DNA of 40,731 nt. Source: Lachnospiraceae bacterium (GTDB taxonomy: Bacteria > Bacillota > Clostridia > Lachnospirales > Lachnospiraceae). A program made the translations under genes and the position numbers. A model generated the notes under the pieces. The model was not told where the DNA came from and did not search any database. It was given only the letters and a program-made list of their open reading frames with translations. The stretch is from positions 1 through 40,731 of the forward strand of contig JAAWOG010000029.1 of NCBI GenBank assembly GCA_022799355.1, written 5' to 3'. This document shows positions 26,058 to 35,124 of this stretch, one piece after another (within the stretch, counting starts at the first letter, position 1; every line of letters starts with the position of its first letter).

Positions 26058-28286
26058 GTGGACGGAATGTATCTGTATGCGGAATATAGCAAGGTTTTTA
26101 TCGCGTATGCGGTGCTGTACTATGTCTGGCCATGTATTATGTTCCGGAGATATTTGAAAGGAAGGGGGCCGGCATACCGGTTTATGTTCTGCGGTACGGT
26201 GCAGGTGCTGTTGATAAATTGCGTTGTGCTGGGACTCGGAATCTTTCACCTGTTAAAACCCTGGGCAGTGAGGGGGCTTTTCTGGGGAGCGCTCGCGCTT
26301 TCCGTGGGAGCGGGCTGCGCAGGGAGCGTCCGGCGGGGAACTTTTATGTCGGATCCCCTGATCAGGAATTTCCTCTCCGGGGTATGCGGATGGAAAATGT
26401 TTTTGGCGCGCATTTTTGATAAACCCCTGAATACGCTGAGAAGGGACAGAGGGAAACGGATGGAACTCATACTGCTTACGGCAGTGATTGCCTTTGGCAT
26501 GGCATATTTTTCCCGCGGCGCCTTTCAGTTCGCCTCCTACGGAACCAGCGATGAATTTATCCACCATACCTGGATCATGGGGCTCAGTCAGGGGAATATT
26601 TTTGCGGACGGCATCTATCCGCAGGCGATGCACTGTTTTATCTACGGTATGAACACCCTGTTTGGCACAAAAATCTACTACGGCATTCTTTTTCTGGCAG
26701 GCATTTACAGTTCGGCGTTTCTGCTGTCCATCTACCTGCTGTTAAAGGAAGTCTTTCAGTATCGTTTCACGCCCCTGTTTGTGCTGATTGCCTTTTTGAC
26801 CTTCGACGCCTCGAACGGACAGGCGCTGGAGGCTATGGGAAGGCTGACGTGGACTCTGCCGCAGGAATTTGGACTGTATCTGATTTTTCTCTGTCCGTTG
26901 TTTCTGATCCGGTTTTTCAGGAAGGAAGGTTTCGGACAGGGAGAAGGGAAGTTAAAAGCAAGAGAGTGGTACCAGGACGAAAATCTTCTGCTGTTGATGG
27001 CGGGTGTCGGCGCGGCGCTGTCGATCCATTTTTATGTGCTGATCCTGGCATTTTTTTCCTGCCTGGCGGTGGCTTTGGTACATTTCGGGAAGATCCTTAG
27101 CCGGAGCAGAATCAGACTGCTGACATCCGCGGTTTTCTATGGTATGGAGGCGGGGGGTGTGCCGATGGTGGCAGCCTATGTCATGGGCATGGAGCCGGAG
27201 GGTTCCCTGGGCTGGGGACTCGATACGATACAGGGCATCAGCCAGGAGGCGGTAAAGCAGGAGAATGTGACACTTGGATCAGAGCGCGATTTTTTGAGGG
27301 GACTCTATGAGAGCGGCCCGGCCAGAGTGCTGGGGGAGGAAGCCGGCCGGTTATTGATATGTCTGTTCGGGGCACTGCTTATCACGGCATGCGTCTGTAA
27401 GATCATTTCCCTCCTGGGGAGAAAACGCGGGCGGAGGGTGTTGTCTTTAGAGCGGATGGCGGACGGATATTTTTTTGCTCTTGTCGCTTCGGGTATATTT
27501 GTCTTTCTGTATGCCATGCCCTATGTGGGGCTGCAGGAGATTGTGGCGAACGAAAGACTGTTTGGGATCGTAGAGCTTTTTGTCCTTCTGGTGTTCGGAG
27601 GAGCCGCGGATTTTCTGTTTTTGATGTTAGAGCGCAGCGTAAAACAGAGCATTGTGAGAGGCCTTGCTTATCTGACCTGCGCAGCCATCTACTGTTTTGC
27701 GTATCTGACGGATTTTCATGAGTATTCCCACTGGTGGATGAGGCGCTATGCGGCATCGACGTTTGTGACGGAGCGGATACTCAATAATCTTCCGGAGAAC
27801 AGTTTCACGATCGTATCCACGGACGAGGAGCTGTTCCAGATCATGGAGAAGGGGCGGCATGAGGAACTGCTGGATTTTGTAAAAGGACTGGGAAGAACGG
27901 AATATTTTATTCCGACGGAGTATGTTTTTCTCTATGTGGAAAAACAGGCGATTTCCTACGGACAGGATTATTTTTGCGAAGGGCCTTCCTGGCTTGCGGG
28001 GGAGAACGTGCATGCCGCAATACGGAGGGAGGAGCAGCTTTTGTATCCTAAAATTTCGGAGGAAGCCGCGGAAGAGATGCCCGATTATTTCCCGGAAGCA
28101 ATCGATAACTACAGGGATATGGACATACGAAATGTGCTGAACTCAAAAGCCTTCGTCTGGTATCGGGACTTTTCAGAAGCCTATCCGGCAGAGACGAATA
28201 TCTATTATGAGGATGATCGGTTTATATGCTATATGATCCACCAGAACCCGCATTTTCTGCTCAATCTCTCCATGGAGGATCATTGA
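26058..28286 (+). CDS. Large polytopic membrane protein, probable GT-C-type glycosyltransferase
   Basis: A 742-residue protein with about twelve to thirteen predicted membrane helices in residues 8-560 and a soluble, probably extracellular, C-terminal region of about 180 residues. The first large outside loop holds the acidic segment TSDEFIHHTWIMGL, resembling the catalytic loop of GT-C enzymes that use lipid-linked sugars. No family name is certain. Start GTG 26058 has GGAGGAG six bases upstream. The gene upstream makes the kind of lipid-linked donor such enzymes use, which supports the guess that it adds side groups to a polymer outside the membrane. Confidence 0.7.
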   Translation: MDGMYLYAEYSKVFIAYAVLYYVWPCIMFRRYLKGRGPAYRFMFCGTVQVLLINCVVLGLGIFHLLKPWAVRGLFWGALALSVGAGCAGSVRRGTFMSDPLIRNFLSGVCGWKMFLARIFDKPLNTLRRDRGKRMELILLTAVIAFGMAYFSRGAFQFASYGTSDEFIHHTWIMGLSQGNIFADGIYPQAMHCFIYGMNTLFGTKIYYGILFLAGIYSSAFLLSIYLLLKEVFQYRFTPLFVLIAFLTFDASNGQALEAMGRLTWTLPQEFGLYLIFLCPLFLIRFFRKEGFGQGEGKLKAREWYQDENLLLLMAGVGAALSIHFYVLILAFFSCLAVALVHFGKILSRSRIRLLTSAVFYGMEAGGVPMVAAYVMGMEPEGSLGWGLDTIQGISQEAVKQENVTLGSERDFLRGLYESGPARVLGEEAGRLLICLFGALLITACVCKIISLLGRKRGRRVLSLERMADGYFFALVASGIFVFLYAMPYVGLQEIVANERLFGIVELFVLLVFGGAADFLFLMLERSVKQSIVRGLAYLTCAAIYCFAYLTDFHEYSHWWMRRYAASTFVTERILNNLPENSFTIVSTDEELFQIMEKGRHEELLDFVKGLGRTEYFIPTEYVFLYVEKQAISYGQDYFCEGPSWLAGENVHAAIRREEQLLYPKISEEAAEEMPDYFPEAIDNYRDMDIRNVLNSKAFVWYRDFSEAYPAETNIYYEDDRFICYMIHQNPHFLLNLSMEDH

Positions 28287-28321
28287 AAAAAACGGGCGGT
28301 GGGAACAGGACGGAATGAGAT

Positions 28322-30040
28322 ATGAAAAAAGGAAAAAGACATATCGGATATAAAACCATTTTGAAGACTGCAAATCTGCTTTTGGTAGTGTCTCTCACGG
28401 CGGGGGTATACTACAGAATGACAGGACATTCTTTTACTGTCGGGAAAGAACCGGCCGAGAATGTGCAGACTGCCGGGGAGGGCGAGCGGAAGGAGGACGC
28501 CCCGGAAAAGCAGAAAAAAAACGCGGTAAAGAAAAAACTGGACGGAAACAGCAATCCCTCTTATATGGTCTATTACGGCGCTTTGGACGAGGAGATCATT
28601 GAACTGGCAAAATGCTATGATGTTGTGATCATACACCCGAAGGGAGGAAATATCACCCGGGATCAGGTGGCGGAGATCCAGGAGGCGGGAGTCTGTGTTC
28701 TGGGATATCTTTCCATCGGGGAGGATCTCAGGACAGCGGGCTTGACGCCGGAGCAGATGAGAAGCGACGGCAGATTTACGGGGGATAAGACAGGTCCCAG
28801 GGTGGATGCCAGGGAACCGGACGCAAAGGGGCTTGACAGCGCGAAACTGCTGGGGAAAGAGTCCCCGGGAGGCGGCGGATTTGCCTCCTACTATCTGGAT
28901 GACAATGATTTTGACGGTGTGCCGGACTTTAACCCGAATTTCGGGTGCGCCTACACCAATATAGGAGATCCGGCGTGGTACGAGGTGCTGGAAGATATGC
29001 GGTTTGACGGTATCGATAATACGCCGGGCATCCGGGAGATACTGACGGAGAGTTACGGGCGGGGGCTCGGGTGCGACGGGCTGTTCCTGGATACGGTCGA
29101 TACCTGCGCACCCAACATATATACGGCCGATGACGATCCTTCCCGGACCAGATTTGAGTGGACCGCGCCGGGGATGCTGGAGTTTGCAAAACGCCTGAAA
29201 GAGGACTACCCGGACAAATATGTTTTGCAGAACAGAGGATTATTTTTCTACAATTATGCGCTGCCGCATTTTGACTACATGCCGGGCGAATACATCGATT
29301 TTCTTCTGTTCGAGAGTTTTATGCTGGATTCGGCGGGGGGTTATCTGTACCATGAGGGATATTTTCATGACAACAAAAACGTCTACACGCCGAAGATCAT
29401 CGCGGAGGCAAACCGTCCGGGCGGATTTAGGGTGCTGTCCCTCGGGTATGCGGAGGGACCGGAAGAGTACAGGCTGAAGGAGACGCTGCTGGGCAGTTCT
29501 ACGGTGGGACTCGACATTCTGCTGGAGGATATGCGCCAGGCGGAGGACAATTCAGGCTATTCCCACTATATCACCGACGGCGCGGTGCTGATGGTCAACG
29601 ATTTTGTGCTGTCCCACCGGGAGGAGGATCTGGAACCCCCGGCATGGAGCACGGTCCATAATAATGTGATAGAGCAGACACCGGTTCCCCGGATCGGGAT
29701 CGGCAGCGCGGAGGAGACAAAGGACGGTGTGCTGGTGAGCTGGGATGTGGCAATCGATAAAAGCGGCGTTACTTACACGCTTTATTATCAGAAAGAACCC
29801 TTTGACTTTGAGGCGGATTCCGATCTGGAAGGCGCCATGCAGCTTAAGCTGGTTCCCGAGAGAGGAGAAGGGTACGGCTATCAGGCGACGGAGGATACGT
29901 GGCCTTACCAGGCGGTGATCACCGATCTGGACGCCGGGGAGACTTACTATTTTGTGATCAGGGCGAAGGATCATGCGCCGGCTGAAAACGAGGAAAAAAA
30001 CAGGGTGGTGCTTTCATGCACCGCAGGTGGTACGCCATGA
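28322..30040 (+). CDS. Exported GH114-type glycoside hydrolase (endo-alpha-1,4-polygalactosaminidase-like) with Fn3-like tail
   Basis: A 572-residue protein with a membrane anchor/signal at about 12-30, a charged linker to 75, a TIM-barrel of the GH114/TM1410 type (about 80-430) and a C-terminal Fn3-like domain (about 455-567). Likely catalytic acids are D257 (GLFLDTVD) and E331 (LLFESFM), in the positions used by this fold and by the hydrolase domain of PelA. An insertion holds a calcium-loop-like sequence (D194-x-D196-x-D198-G-x-x-D202). It would cut alpha-1,4-linked galactosamine-type polymers outside the cell, trimming or releasing the product of the operon. The ribosome site is weak. Its stop overlaps the next start (ATGA). 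Confidence 0.85.
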   Translation: MKKGKRHIGYKTILKTANLLLVVSLTAGVYYRMTGHSFTVGKEPAENVQTAGEGERKEDAPEKQKKNAVKKKLDGNSNPSYMVYYGALDEEIIELAKCYDVVIIHPKGGNITRDQVAEIQEAGVCVLGYLSIGEDLRTAGLTPEQMRSDGRFTGDKTGPRVDAREPDAKGLDSAKLLGKESPGGGGFASYYLDDNDFDGVPDFNPNFGCAYTNIGDPAWYEVLEDMRFDGIDNTPGIREILTESYGRGLGCDGLFLDTVDTCAPNIYTADDDPSRTRFEWTAPGMLEFAKRLKEDYPDKYVLQNRGLFFYNYALPHFDYMPGEYIDFLLFESFMLDSAGGYLYHEGYFHDNKNVYTPKIIAEANRPGGFRVLSLGYAEGPEEYRLKETLLGSSTVGLDILLEDMRQAEDNSGYSHYITDGAVLMVNDFVLSHREEDLEPPAWSTVHNNVIEQTPVPRIGIGSAEETKDGVLVSWDVAIDKSGVTYTLYYQKEPFDFEADSDLEGAMQLKLVPERGEGYGYQATEDTWPYQAVITDLDAGETYYFVIRAKDHAPAENEEKNRVVLSCTAGGTP

Positions 30041-31050
30041 AGGATGTGAGAGAGATGATTTCAGTGATCGTTCCGGCTTATAATGCGGCAGACTATATAG
30101 GAACCTGCCTGGAGTCCGTACTTCGGCAGAGGTATACGGATCTTGAGCTGATCGTGGTAAATGACGGATCAAAGGATCGCACGGAGGAGATATGCGGAAG
30201 GTTTGCGAAAAGAGATCCCCGCGTCCGGATCTTATCATGCCCCCACAGGGGCGTATCCGCCGCCAGAAACGAAGGTATCAGAATGGCAAAGGGAGCGTAT
30301 CTGTTTTTTCTGGACAGCGATGACGCCATCCACCACGGGCTTTTGTGGGTGCTCTACCGGACGGCGCGCAGGACGAAGGCGGAAGTCACCGCCTGCGGGA
30401 GCAGGAAGATAGAATCCGCCTCCTTCCGGAAGATAAGGGCGCAGGCGGAAAAAAAGGAACTGGGAAGAGACTATATTCTGATGGAAAACGAGGAGGCGGT
30501 GCGAAACCTGATCTATGTAAAGCGCAGTGGGGAGCTGTTTATGATCGGGGGCAAGCTGATCCGAAAAGATGCCGTGGAAATGACAGAGTTTGATGAAAAA
30601 CTGATCGCCGGGGAGGATACGAAGTATATGTATCAGATACTGGTAAATGGCGGGCGGGTTGCCGCCCTGCGCGCGAAAGGATATTTCTACAGGATACGAA
30701 AAGACAGCGCCCACGGAGATCAGAGTATAAGAACCTGGAAAAGCCGCTGCCGGTGTGAAAGATATCTGCGGGATCAGGAGGAGAAACGGGGCAATGAAGA
30801 TCATGCGGCGCGAAAAGAATACGCCATTTTCAGAAGCATTTCAGAACAGTATATGTTTGGGCGCATAGCAGGAGATAAGGCAATGGCGGGAGATGCCGCC
30901 GCGGTAAGGAAGGCGGAGAGAAAAGGCAGGATGTACCGAAGGATGGGGCTGTGGGGAAAGGTGAAAAGTCATCTGGCATTCCACTGCTATCCGGTCTACT
31001 ATTTATATTATATTTTATACCGCATGTTCTGCCGGGCGGCAGGGCTGTGA
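30037..31050 (+). CDS. GT2 family glycosyltransferase
   Basis: A 337-residue GT-A transferase: N-terminal SVIVPAYNAADYI, VNDGSKDRTEE and metal-binding FFLDSDDA, then a basic helical C terminus ending in an aromatic hydrophobic segment likely to touch the membrane (YPVYYLYYILY). ATG 30037 forms an ATGA overlap with the hydrolase stop and has AGGTGG upstream; an in-frame ATG at 30016 lacks a ribosome site. The sugar it transfers cannot be read from sequence. It lies 14 bases before the ABC exporter gene. Confidence 0.9.
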   Translation: MKDVREMISVIVPAYNAADYIGTCLESVLRQRYTDLELIVVNDGSKDRTEEICGRFAKRDPRVRILSCPHRGVSAARNEGIRMAKGAYLFFLDSDDAIHHGLLWVLYRTARRTKAEVTACGSRKIESASFRKIRAQAEKKELGRDYILMENEEAVRNLIYVKRSGELFMIGGKLIRKDAVEMTEFDEKLIAGEDTKYMYQILVNGGRVAALRAKGYFYRIRKDSAHGDQSIRTWKSRCRCERYLRDQEEKRGNEDHAARKEYAIFRSISEQYMFGRIAGDKAMAGDAAAVRKAERKGRMYRRMGLWGKVKSHLAFHCYPVYYLYYILYRMFCRAAGL

Positions 31051-31064
31051 CAGAGGACAGGAAT

Positions 31065-32786
31065 ATGAAGAAACTGGCGAAAGGGCTGACAAACTGGGAA
31101 ATGATACGATATCTGGTAAAGCTTTTGCAGCGGCGGCAAAAACGTTTGCTGGGGCTGTTTCTCGTGCTGGGAATATTGAGCCCGGCAGTGGATCTGCTCA
31201 GCATTTCCGCGGTGCTTCCCGTTCTGCGCGATGCTTCCGGGATATCTCCGGATAAGACTTTCACACGGATGGCTTTTCTGGGAGGCATATTCTTGTTGAA
31301 AGGAGCCTTTGATCTGCTGCGCATCAGGATATCCAATCACTTTTTGCAGGATGTCGTCTGTGAATGGTCCGTAAAAATCTATGATCTGTATGGCAGGGAA
31401 GAGCTTTTGGAACACAATAAAAGGAGCAGTGTCCAGCAGATTGCCGGAATCCGGACGGACACGGAAGTCTGTGCGGATCTGTTGGTCACCTCCATCATCA
31501 GAATTTTCCGCATGGTGACACTGGCGGGCTATTTTTTCCTGGCAAGCTACGTCGAGCGTTGGACGGGGGTGGGACTGTGTCTTTTGGTCGCGGCGTCCGT
31601 CACAGTGCTGTTTTCTTTCTGCCGCAGGCATATTCTGCGGTACGGGGAGAAGAAGCGGAAGGGGGATATCAGGATAGCGGCAATGATATCCATAGCCTAT
31701 GGGCTGTATAAAGAGATGAAGACGGATTCCCGGTCGGAAAAACTGCTTGGACAATTCGGGCAGGTCATGTCGGAGCACACAAAAGTGCAAAAAGAATATA
31801 TGCGGATGACGCAGGGAGTCAGCGTTCTCTTTCAGAGCTTGCTGCAGGCGGGCATGTTCTTCCTGCTGGCATTTATGATAATGGCGGGCACAAACCTGTT
31901 TACCTTCTGGGCGGATATTATCTTTTGCATTACCTTTCTGGCGCAGATCGCTCCCAACGTGGTGTTTTTTGTCACGGATTCCAACAAGATCCAGTACGGG
32001 AGAAAGAGTTATGAGATCTTTCAGGAGAATATGAACCGCTATCTGCGCATGAAGGAAGAGGAAAAGAGGCAGGAACAGATCAGAGAGAGGCAGATTACTC
32101 TCACGGAGGGGATTCGGATCGAGCATCTGACCTTCCGGTATCCCAATGGGACGAAAGTTTTAGAGGATGTATCCGCAGAGATTCCCGCAGGATGTTCCAC
32201 AGCCATCATCGGGGATTCAGGCACGGGAAAAACGACTTTTCTGGATCTGCTTTTGGGACTTTTGGAACCTCAGGCGGGAAGTATCCGGTACGACGATTAC
32301 GACATCGTGAAGAAGCAGGACAGCCAGGGACCGTGCAGGGGGCAGATTGGCCGCATTGTGAGCTATATTCCCCAGATCGTGTATCTGAACGGTGATACGA
32401 TCTGCAGAAATGTGTCTTTTTTGTCCGCCGGGAACGCGGACGAGGAGAAGGTGGTGGAGTGCCTAAAGCGCGCCAGAGTCTGGGGGGAAGTGAAAAAGCT
32501 GCCGGATGGAATCCATACGCTGATCGGCGAAAACGGAACGACACTGTCCGGGGGACAGCGCCAGAGAGTCGCGCTTGCGAGGGCGCTGTACAAGGAGTTC
32601 GAGCTTTTGATTATGGATGAGGCGACCTCCGCGCTGGATCGGAAAACGGCAATGGCGGTGATGGATTCCGTCTTTCCGGTCAAGGGGGATAAGACGCTTT
32701 TGATCGTCACGCACCGCCTGGAGCTGGCGAATGAATGTGATGTGATCTATAAGATAGAAGATCATAAACTGATCAAAATAAAATAG
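31065..32786 (+). CDS. ABC half-transporter (exporter/flippase type)
   Basis: A 573-residue half-transporter with an N-terminal six-helix membrane domain (about 25-330) and a C-terminal ATPase: Walker A GDSGTGKT (383-390), signature LSGGQ (494-498), Walker B LLIMDEA (514-520) and H-loop VTHRLE. The type is that of PglK/MsbA-like lipid-linked glycan flippases found in polysaccharide loci. It would work as a homodimer. The start ATG 31065 is preceded by AGGACAGG; an upstream in-frame ATG at 30951 lies within the previous gene. Its presence beside pelG means the operon holds two different export routes. Confidence 0.92.
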   Translation: MKKLAKGLTNWEMIRYLVKLLQRRQKRLLGLFLVLGILSPAVDLLSISAVLPVLRDASGISPDKTFTRMAFLGGIFLLKGAFDLLRIRISNHFLQDVVCEWSVKIYDLYGREELLEHNKRSSVQQIAGIRTDTEVCADLLVTSIIRIFRMVTLAGYFFLASYVERWTGVGLCLLVAASVTVLFSFCRRHILRYGEKKRKGDIRIAAMISIAYGLYKEMKTDSRSEKLLGQFGQVMSEHTKVQKEYMRMTQGVSVLFQSLLQAGMFFLLAFMIMAGTNLFTFWADIIFCITFLAQIAPNVVFFVTDSNKIQYGRKSYEIFQENMNRYLRMKEEEKRQEQIRERQITLTEGIRIEHLTFRYPNGTKVLEDVSAEIPAGCSTAIIGDSGTGKTTFLDLLLGLLEPQAGSIRYDDYDIVKKQDSQGPCRGQIGRIVSYIPQIVYLNGDTICRNVSFLSAGNADEEKVVECLKRARVWGEVKKLPDGIHTLIGENGTTLSGGQRQRVALARALYKEFELLIMDEATSALDRKTAMAVMDSVFPVKGDKTLLIVTHRLELANECDVIYKIEDHKLIKIK

Positions 32787-32811
32787 AAGAGATAGCGATA
32801 GAGGGGGAGAG

Positions 32812-33900
32812 ATGACCGATACACAAAAAAGGATTCCTCTGGTCAGTGTGATCATCCCTGTATATCAGGCGGAGCAATATCTGGATGCCTGCATAGGCAG
32901 CGTGTTAGCGCAGGATTACCCGGCGGTTGAAATCATTCTTGTGGATGATGGTTCTTCTGACAAAAGCGCCGGGATATGCGACAGATACGGAGGAGCGTAC
33001 AAAAATATCCGTGTTATCCACCAGAGAAACAGAGGAACCGGGGCGGCAAAAAACAGAGGGATGGAGCTTGCAAAAGGGGAATATCTGCTGTTTCTCGATG
33101 CGGACGACTGTCTGGACGGCAAGACTGCCGTGACTTATCTTCTTGAGAAGGCGGAAGCGGAACAGGCGGATATTGTGACCGGGAATTACAGGCGTTTTCA
33201 GGGAAAATGGATGGGCGGCGTGTACAGACATCATCTGAAAAGCGACGATGCCGGGAAGACGGACTTTCGCTTTAAGGGATTTTTGTCGGAGGGACATCTG
33301 CTTATGAACTGGGCAAAGATCTACCGCAGCTCCTTTCTGCGGCGCCACCGGATCACGTTTCCCGATTATCCGGTTATGGAGGATAAGCTGTTCAATATGA
33401 TCTGCTGTGCATCTCTGCCCGTCTACGGTTTTGTGGAGGAGAATGTATATTTATACCGGATCACAGAAGGCTCTCTCACCGACCGCTATAAGGAGAATGC
33501 GGGATATCTGGCGGAGGTCTGGCTCTCAGTGGGTACATACTTTGAGGGGTTTCTGCGGGAGCAGCACAGCAGGAATCTTTATGAGGATCTTCTGGCGTTT
33601 CATCTGTTCTGCGGTATTTTTACGCTGGGAAGAGAGTCTCTGCAGTCCGGCAGAGGGGCGGTGAAGAAAGCGGTGAGGCTGCTTAAGTTGTATGGAAAGA
33701 ATCCCATGGTGAAACGGTACGTTTCGGCACTGGCGAAGGGAAATTATATCGGGGAAGTGCGGCCCGCCTTCTGGCGTCTCCTTGTCCGCGCGGCTTCCAT
33801 GATATTCTGTCTCGGCGGATACCGGCTGATTATAGCGGGGATTTGGGTGTTTCGGGGGATTGGAAATGAGGAGAGGGGGCGCATGCCGGAGAGGGTATGA
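32812..33900 (+). CDS. GT2 family glycosyltransferase
   Basis: A 362-residue GT-A transferase with SVIIPVYQAEQYLDACIGSV at 12-31, VDDGSSDKSA, and LFLDADDC as the metal motif, followed by a C-terminal region with a hydrophobic segment (about 327-348) that may anchor it to the membrane. A strong purine-rich ribosome site (GAGGGGGAGAG) touches the ATG. Its stop overlaps the next gene by four bases (ATGA). Donor and acceptor unknown. Confidence 0.92.
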   Translation: MTDTQKRIPLVSVIIPVYQAEQYLDACIGSVLAQDYPAVEIILVDDGSSDKSAGICDRYGGAYKNIRVIHQRNRGTGAAKNRGMELAKGEYLLFLDADDCLDGKTAVTYLLEKAEAEQADIVTGNYRRFQGKWMGGVYRHHLKSDDAGKTDFRFKGFLSEGHLLMNWAKIYRSSFLRRHRITFPDYPVMEDKLFNMICCASLPVYGFVEENVYLYRITEGSLTDRYKENAGYLAEVWLSVGTYFEGFLREQHSRNLYEDLLAFHLFCGIFTLGRESLQSGRGAVKKAVRLLKLYGKNPMVKRYVSALAKGNYIGEVRPAFWRLLVRAASMIFCLGGYRLIIAGIWVFRGIGNEERGRMPERV

Positions 33901-35090
33901 AGAGAATACTGGTTGTGATCAATACTCTGGGAAGAGCGGGGGCGGAGAGGGCGCTCATAGAGTTTTTGCGGCAGTTTGATCCGAATCGTTTCATGATCTC
34001 TTTATATGTGCTGACCGGGCAGGGCGAGATGATCCATGAGATTCCTGCGTATGTAACGCTTTTAAACCGGCGCTACGATGACAGTCCGGTGTACGGCAGA
34101 GCGGGAAAAAGGAGGCTGAAAAGAAAGATTTTTCGAGCCCTGTTTTGTCACGGCGCGTTTGTGAAAAACATTCCTTATCTGTGCCTTAATATGTATGCCA
34201 TGCTGAAAGAAAAAAGAGTTCTGCCGGATAAACTGCTGTGGCGGGTTTTGTCGGACGGAGGGCTGCGCCAAAAAGAGCGGTATGATCTTGCCGTGGCATT
34301 TTTAGAGGGAGGTTCCGCCTACTATGTGGCGGATCATGTGCGGGCGGAAAAAAAAGCTGCGTTTTTCCATGTGGATTACGGGAAGGCGGGCTATAGCAGA
34401 AGGTTAGACCGGGATTGCTATCTGGCATACGATAAAATATTTCCGGTGTCAGATAGCGTGAAGGATTCTTTTCTGAATGTCTATCCTGAGTGCGCGGATC
34501 GGACGGAAGTTTTTCCCAATATATTGGACCGGAAAAAGATAAGGGAACTGGCGGAAGTTCCGGGCGGTTTTGGAGATGTTTACGACGGATTCAGAATACT
34601 CAGTGTGGGGCGTTTGACGGCACAGAAGTCATGGGAGGTATCCGTCGGGGCGATGAAGCTTTTGAAGGATGCCAAAGTGAGGGCAAGATGGTATGTGCTT
34701 GGGGAAGGGGATGAGCGGGGATATCTGGAAAAGCGGATTAAAATGCTGGGGCTTGAGGAAGATTTTCTGCTGCCGGGCGCTGTGGAAAATCCTTATCCCT
34801 ATATGAAGCAGGCAGATATCTACGTTCACGCCAGCCGGTTCGAGGGGAAGAGTATTGCCGTTCAGGAAGCGCAGATTCTCGGAAAAGCTATACTGGCATC
34901 GGAGAGCAGCAGCGAACAGATAGAAAACGATGTGGACGGTATACTCTGCGCTTTTACGGCGGAGAGCATCTGCCGGAAAGCGACAGAACTGCTGCGGGAC
35001 GGAAAAAAGAGAGAACGTCTCGGAAAAGCCGCGGCGCTGAAAAGTCAGTCCGTTCATCAGGCGATGGATAAGTTGTTTGAGCTGCTGTAA
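33897..35090 (+). CDS. GT4 family glycosyltransferase
   Basis: A 397-residue GT-B transferase. The N-terminal acceptor domain starts ILVVINTLGRAGAERALIE; the C-terminal donor domain has LSVGRLTAQKSW, LGEGDERGYLE and a GT4-type donor motif, E343-like, in SRFEGKSIAVQEAQILGKAI (E-x7-E, EGKSIAVQE). Start ATG overlaps the preceding stop. It probably adds a sugar to a lipid-linked intermediate on the cytoplasmic side. Confidence 0.92.
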   Translation: MKRILVVINTLGRAGAERALIEFLRQFDPNRFMISLYVLTGQGEMIHEIPAYVTLLNRRYDDSPVYGRAGKRRLKRKIFRALFCHGAFVKNIPYLCLNMYAMLKEKRVLPDKLLWRVLSDGGLRQKERYDLAVAFLEGGSAYYVADHVRAEKKAAFFHVDYGKAGYSRRLDRDCYLAYDKIFPVSDSVKDSFLNVYPECADRTEVFPNILDRKKIRELAEVPGGFGDVYDGFRILSVGRLTAQKSWEVSVGAMKLLKDAKVRARWYVLGEGDERGYLEKRIKMLGLEEDFLLPGAVENPYPYMKQADIYVHASRFEGKSIAVQEAQILGKAILASESSSEQIENDVDGILCAFTAESICRKATELLRDGKKRERLGKAAALKSQSVHQAMDKLFELL

Positions 35091-35124
35091 AAGGAAGCCG
35101 GGGCAAAGGAGGCGGAGGAAAAGC

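Noticed and set aside
31008-32126. 372-codon minus-strand frame opposite the ABC transporter
   Set aside because: Antisense of the membrane domain; composition and lack of start signals show it is not a gene.
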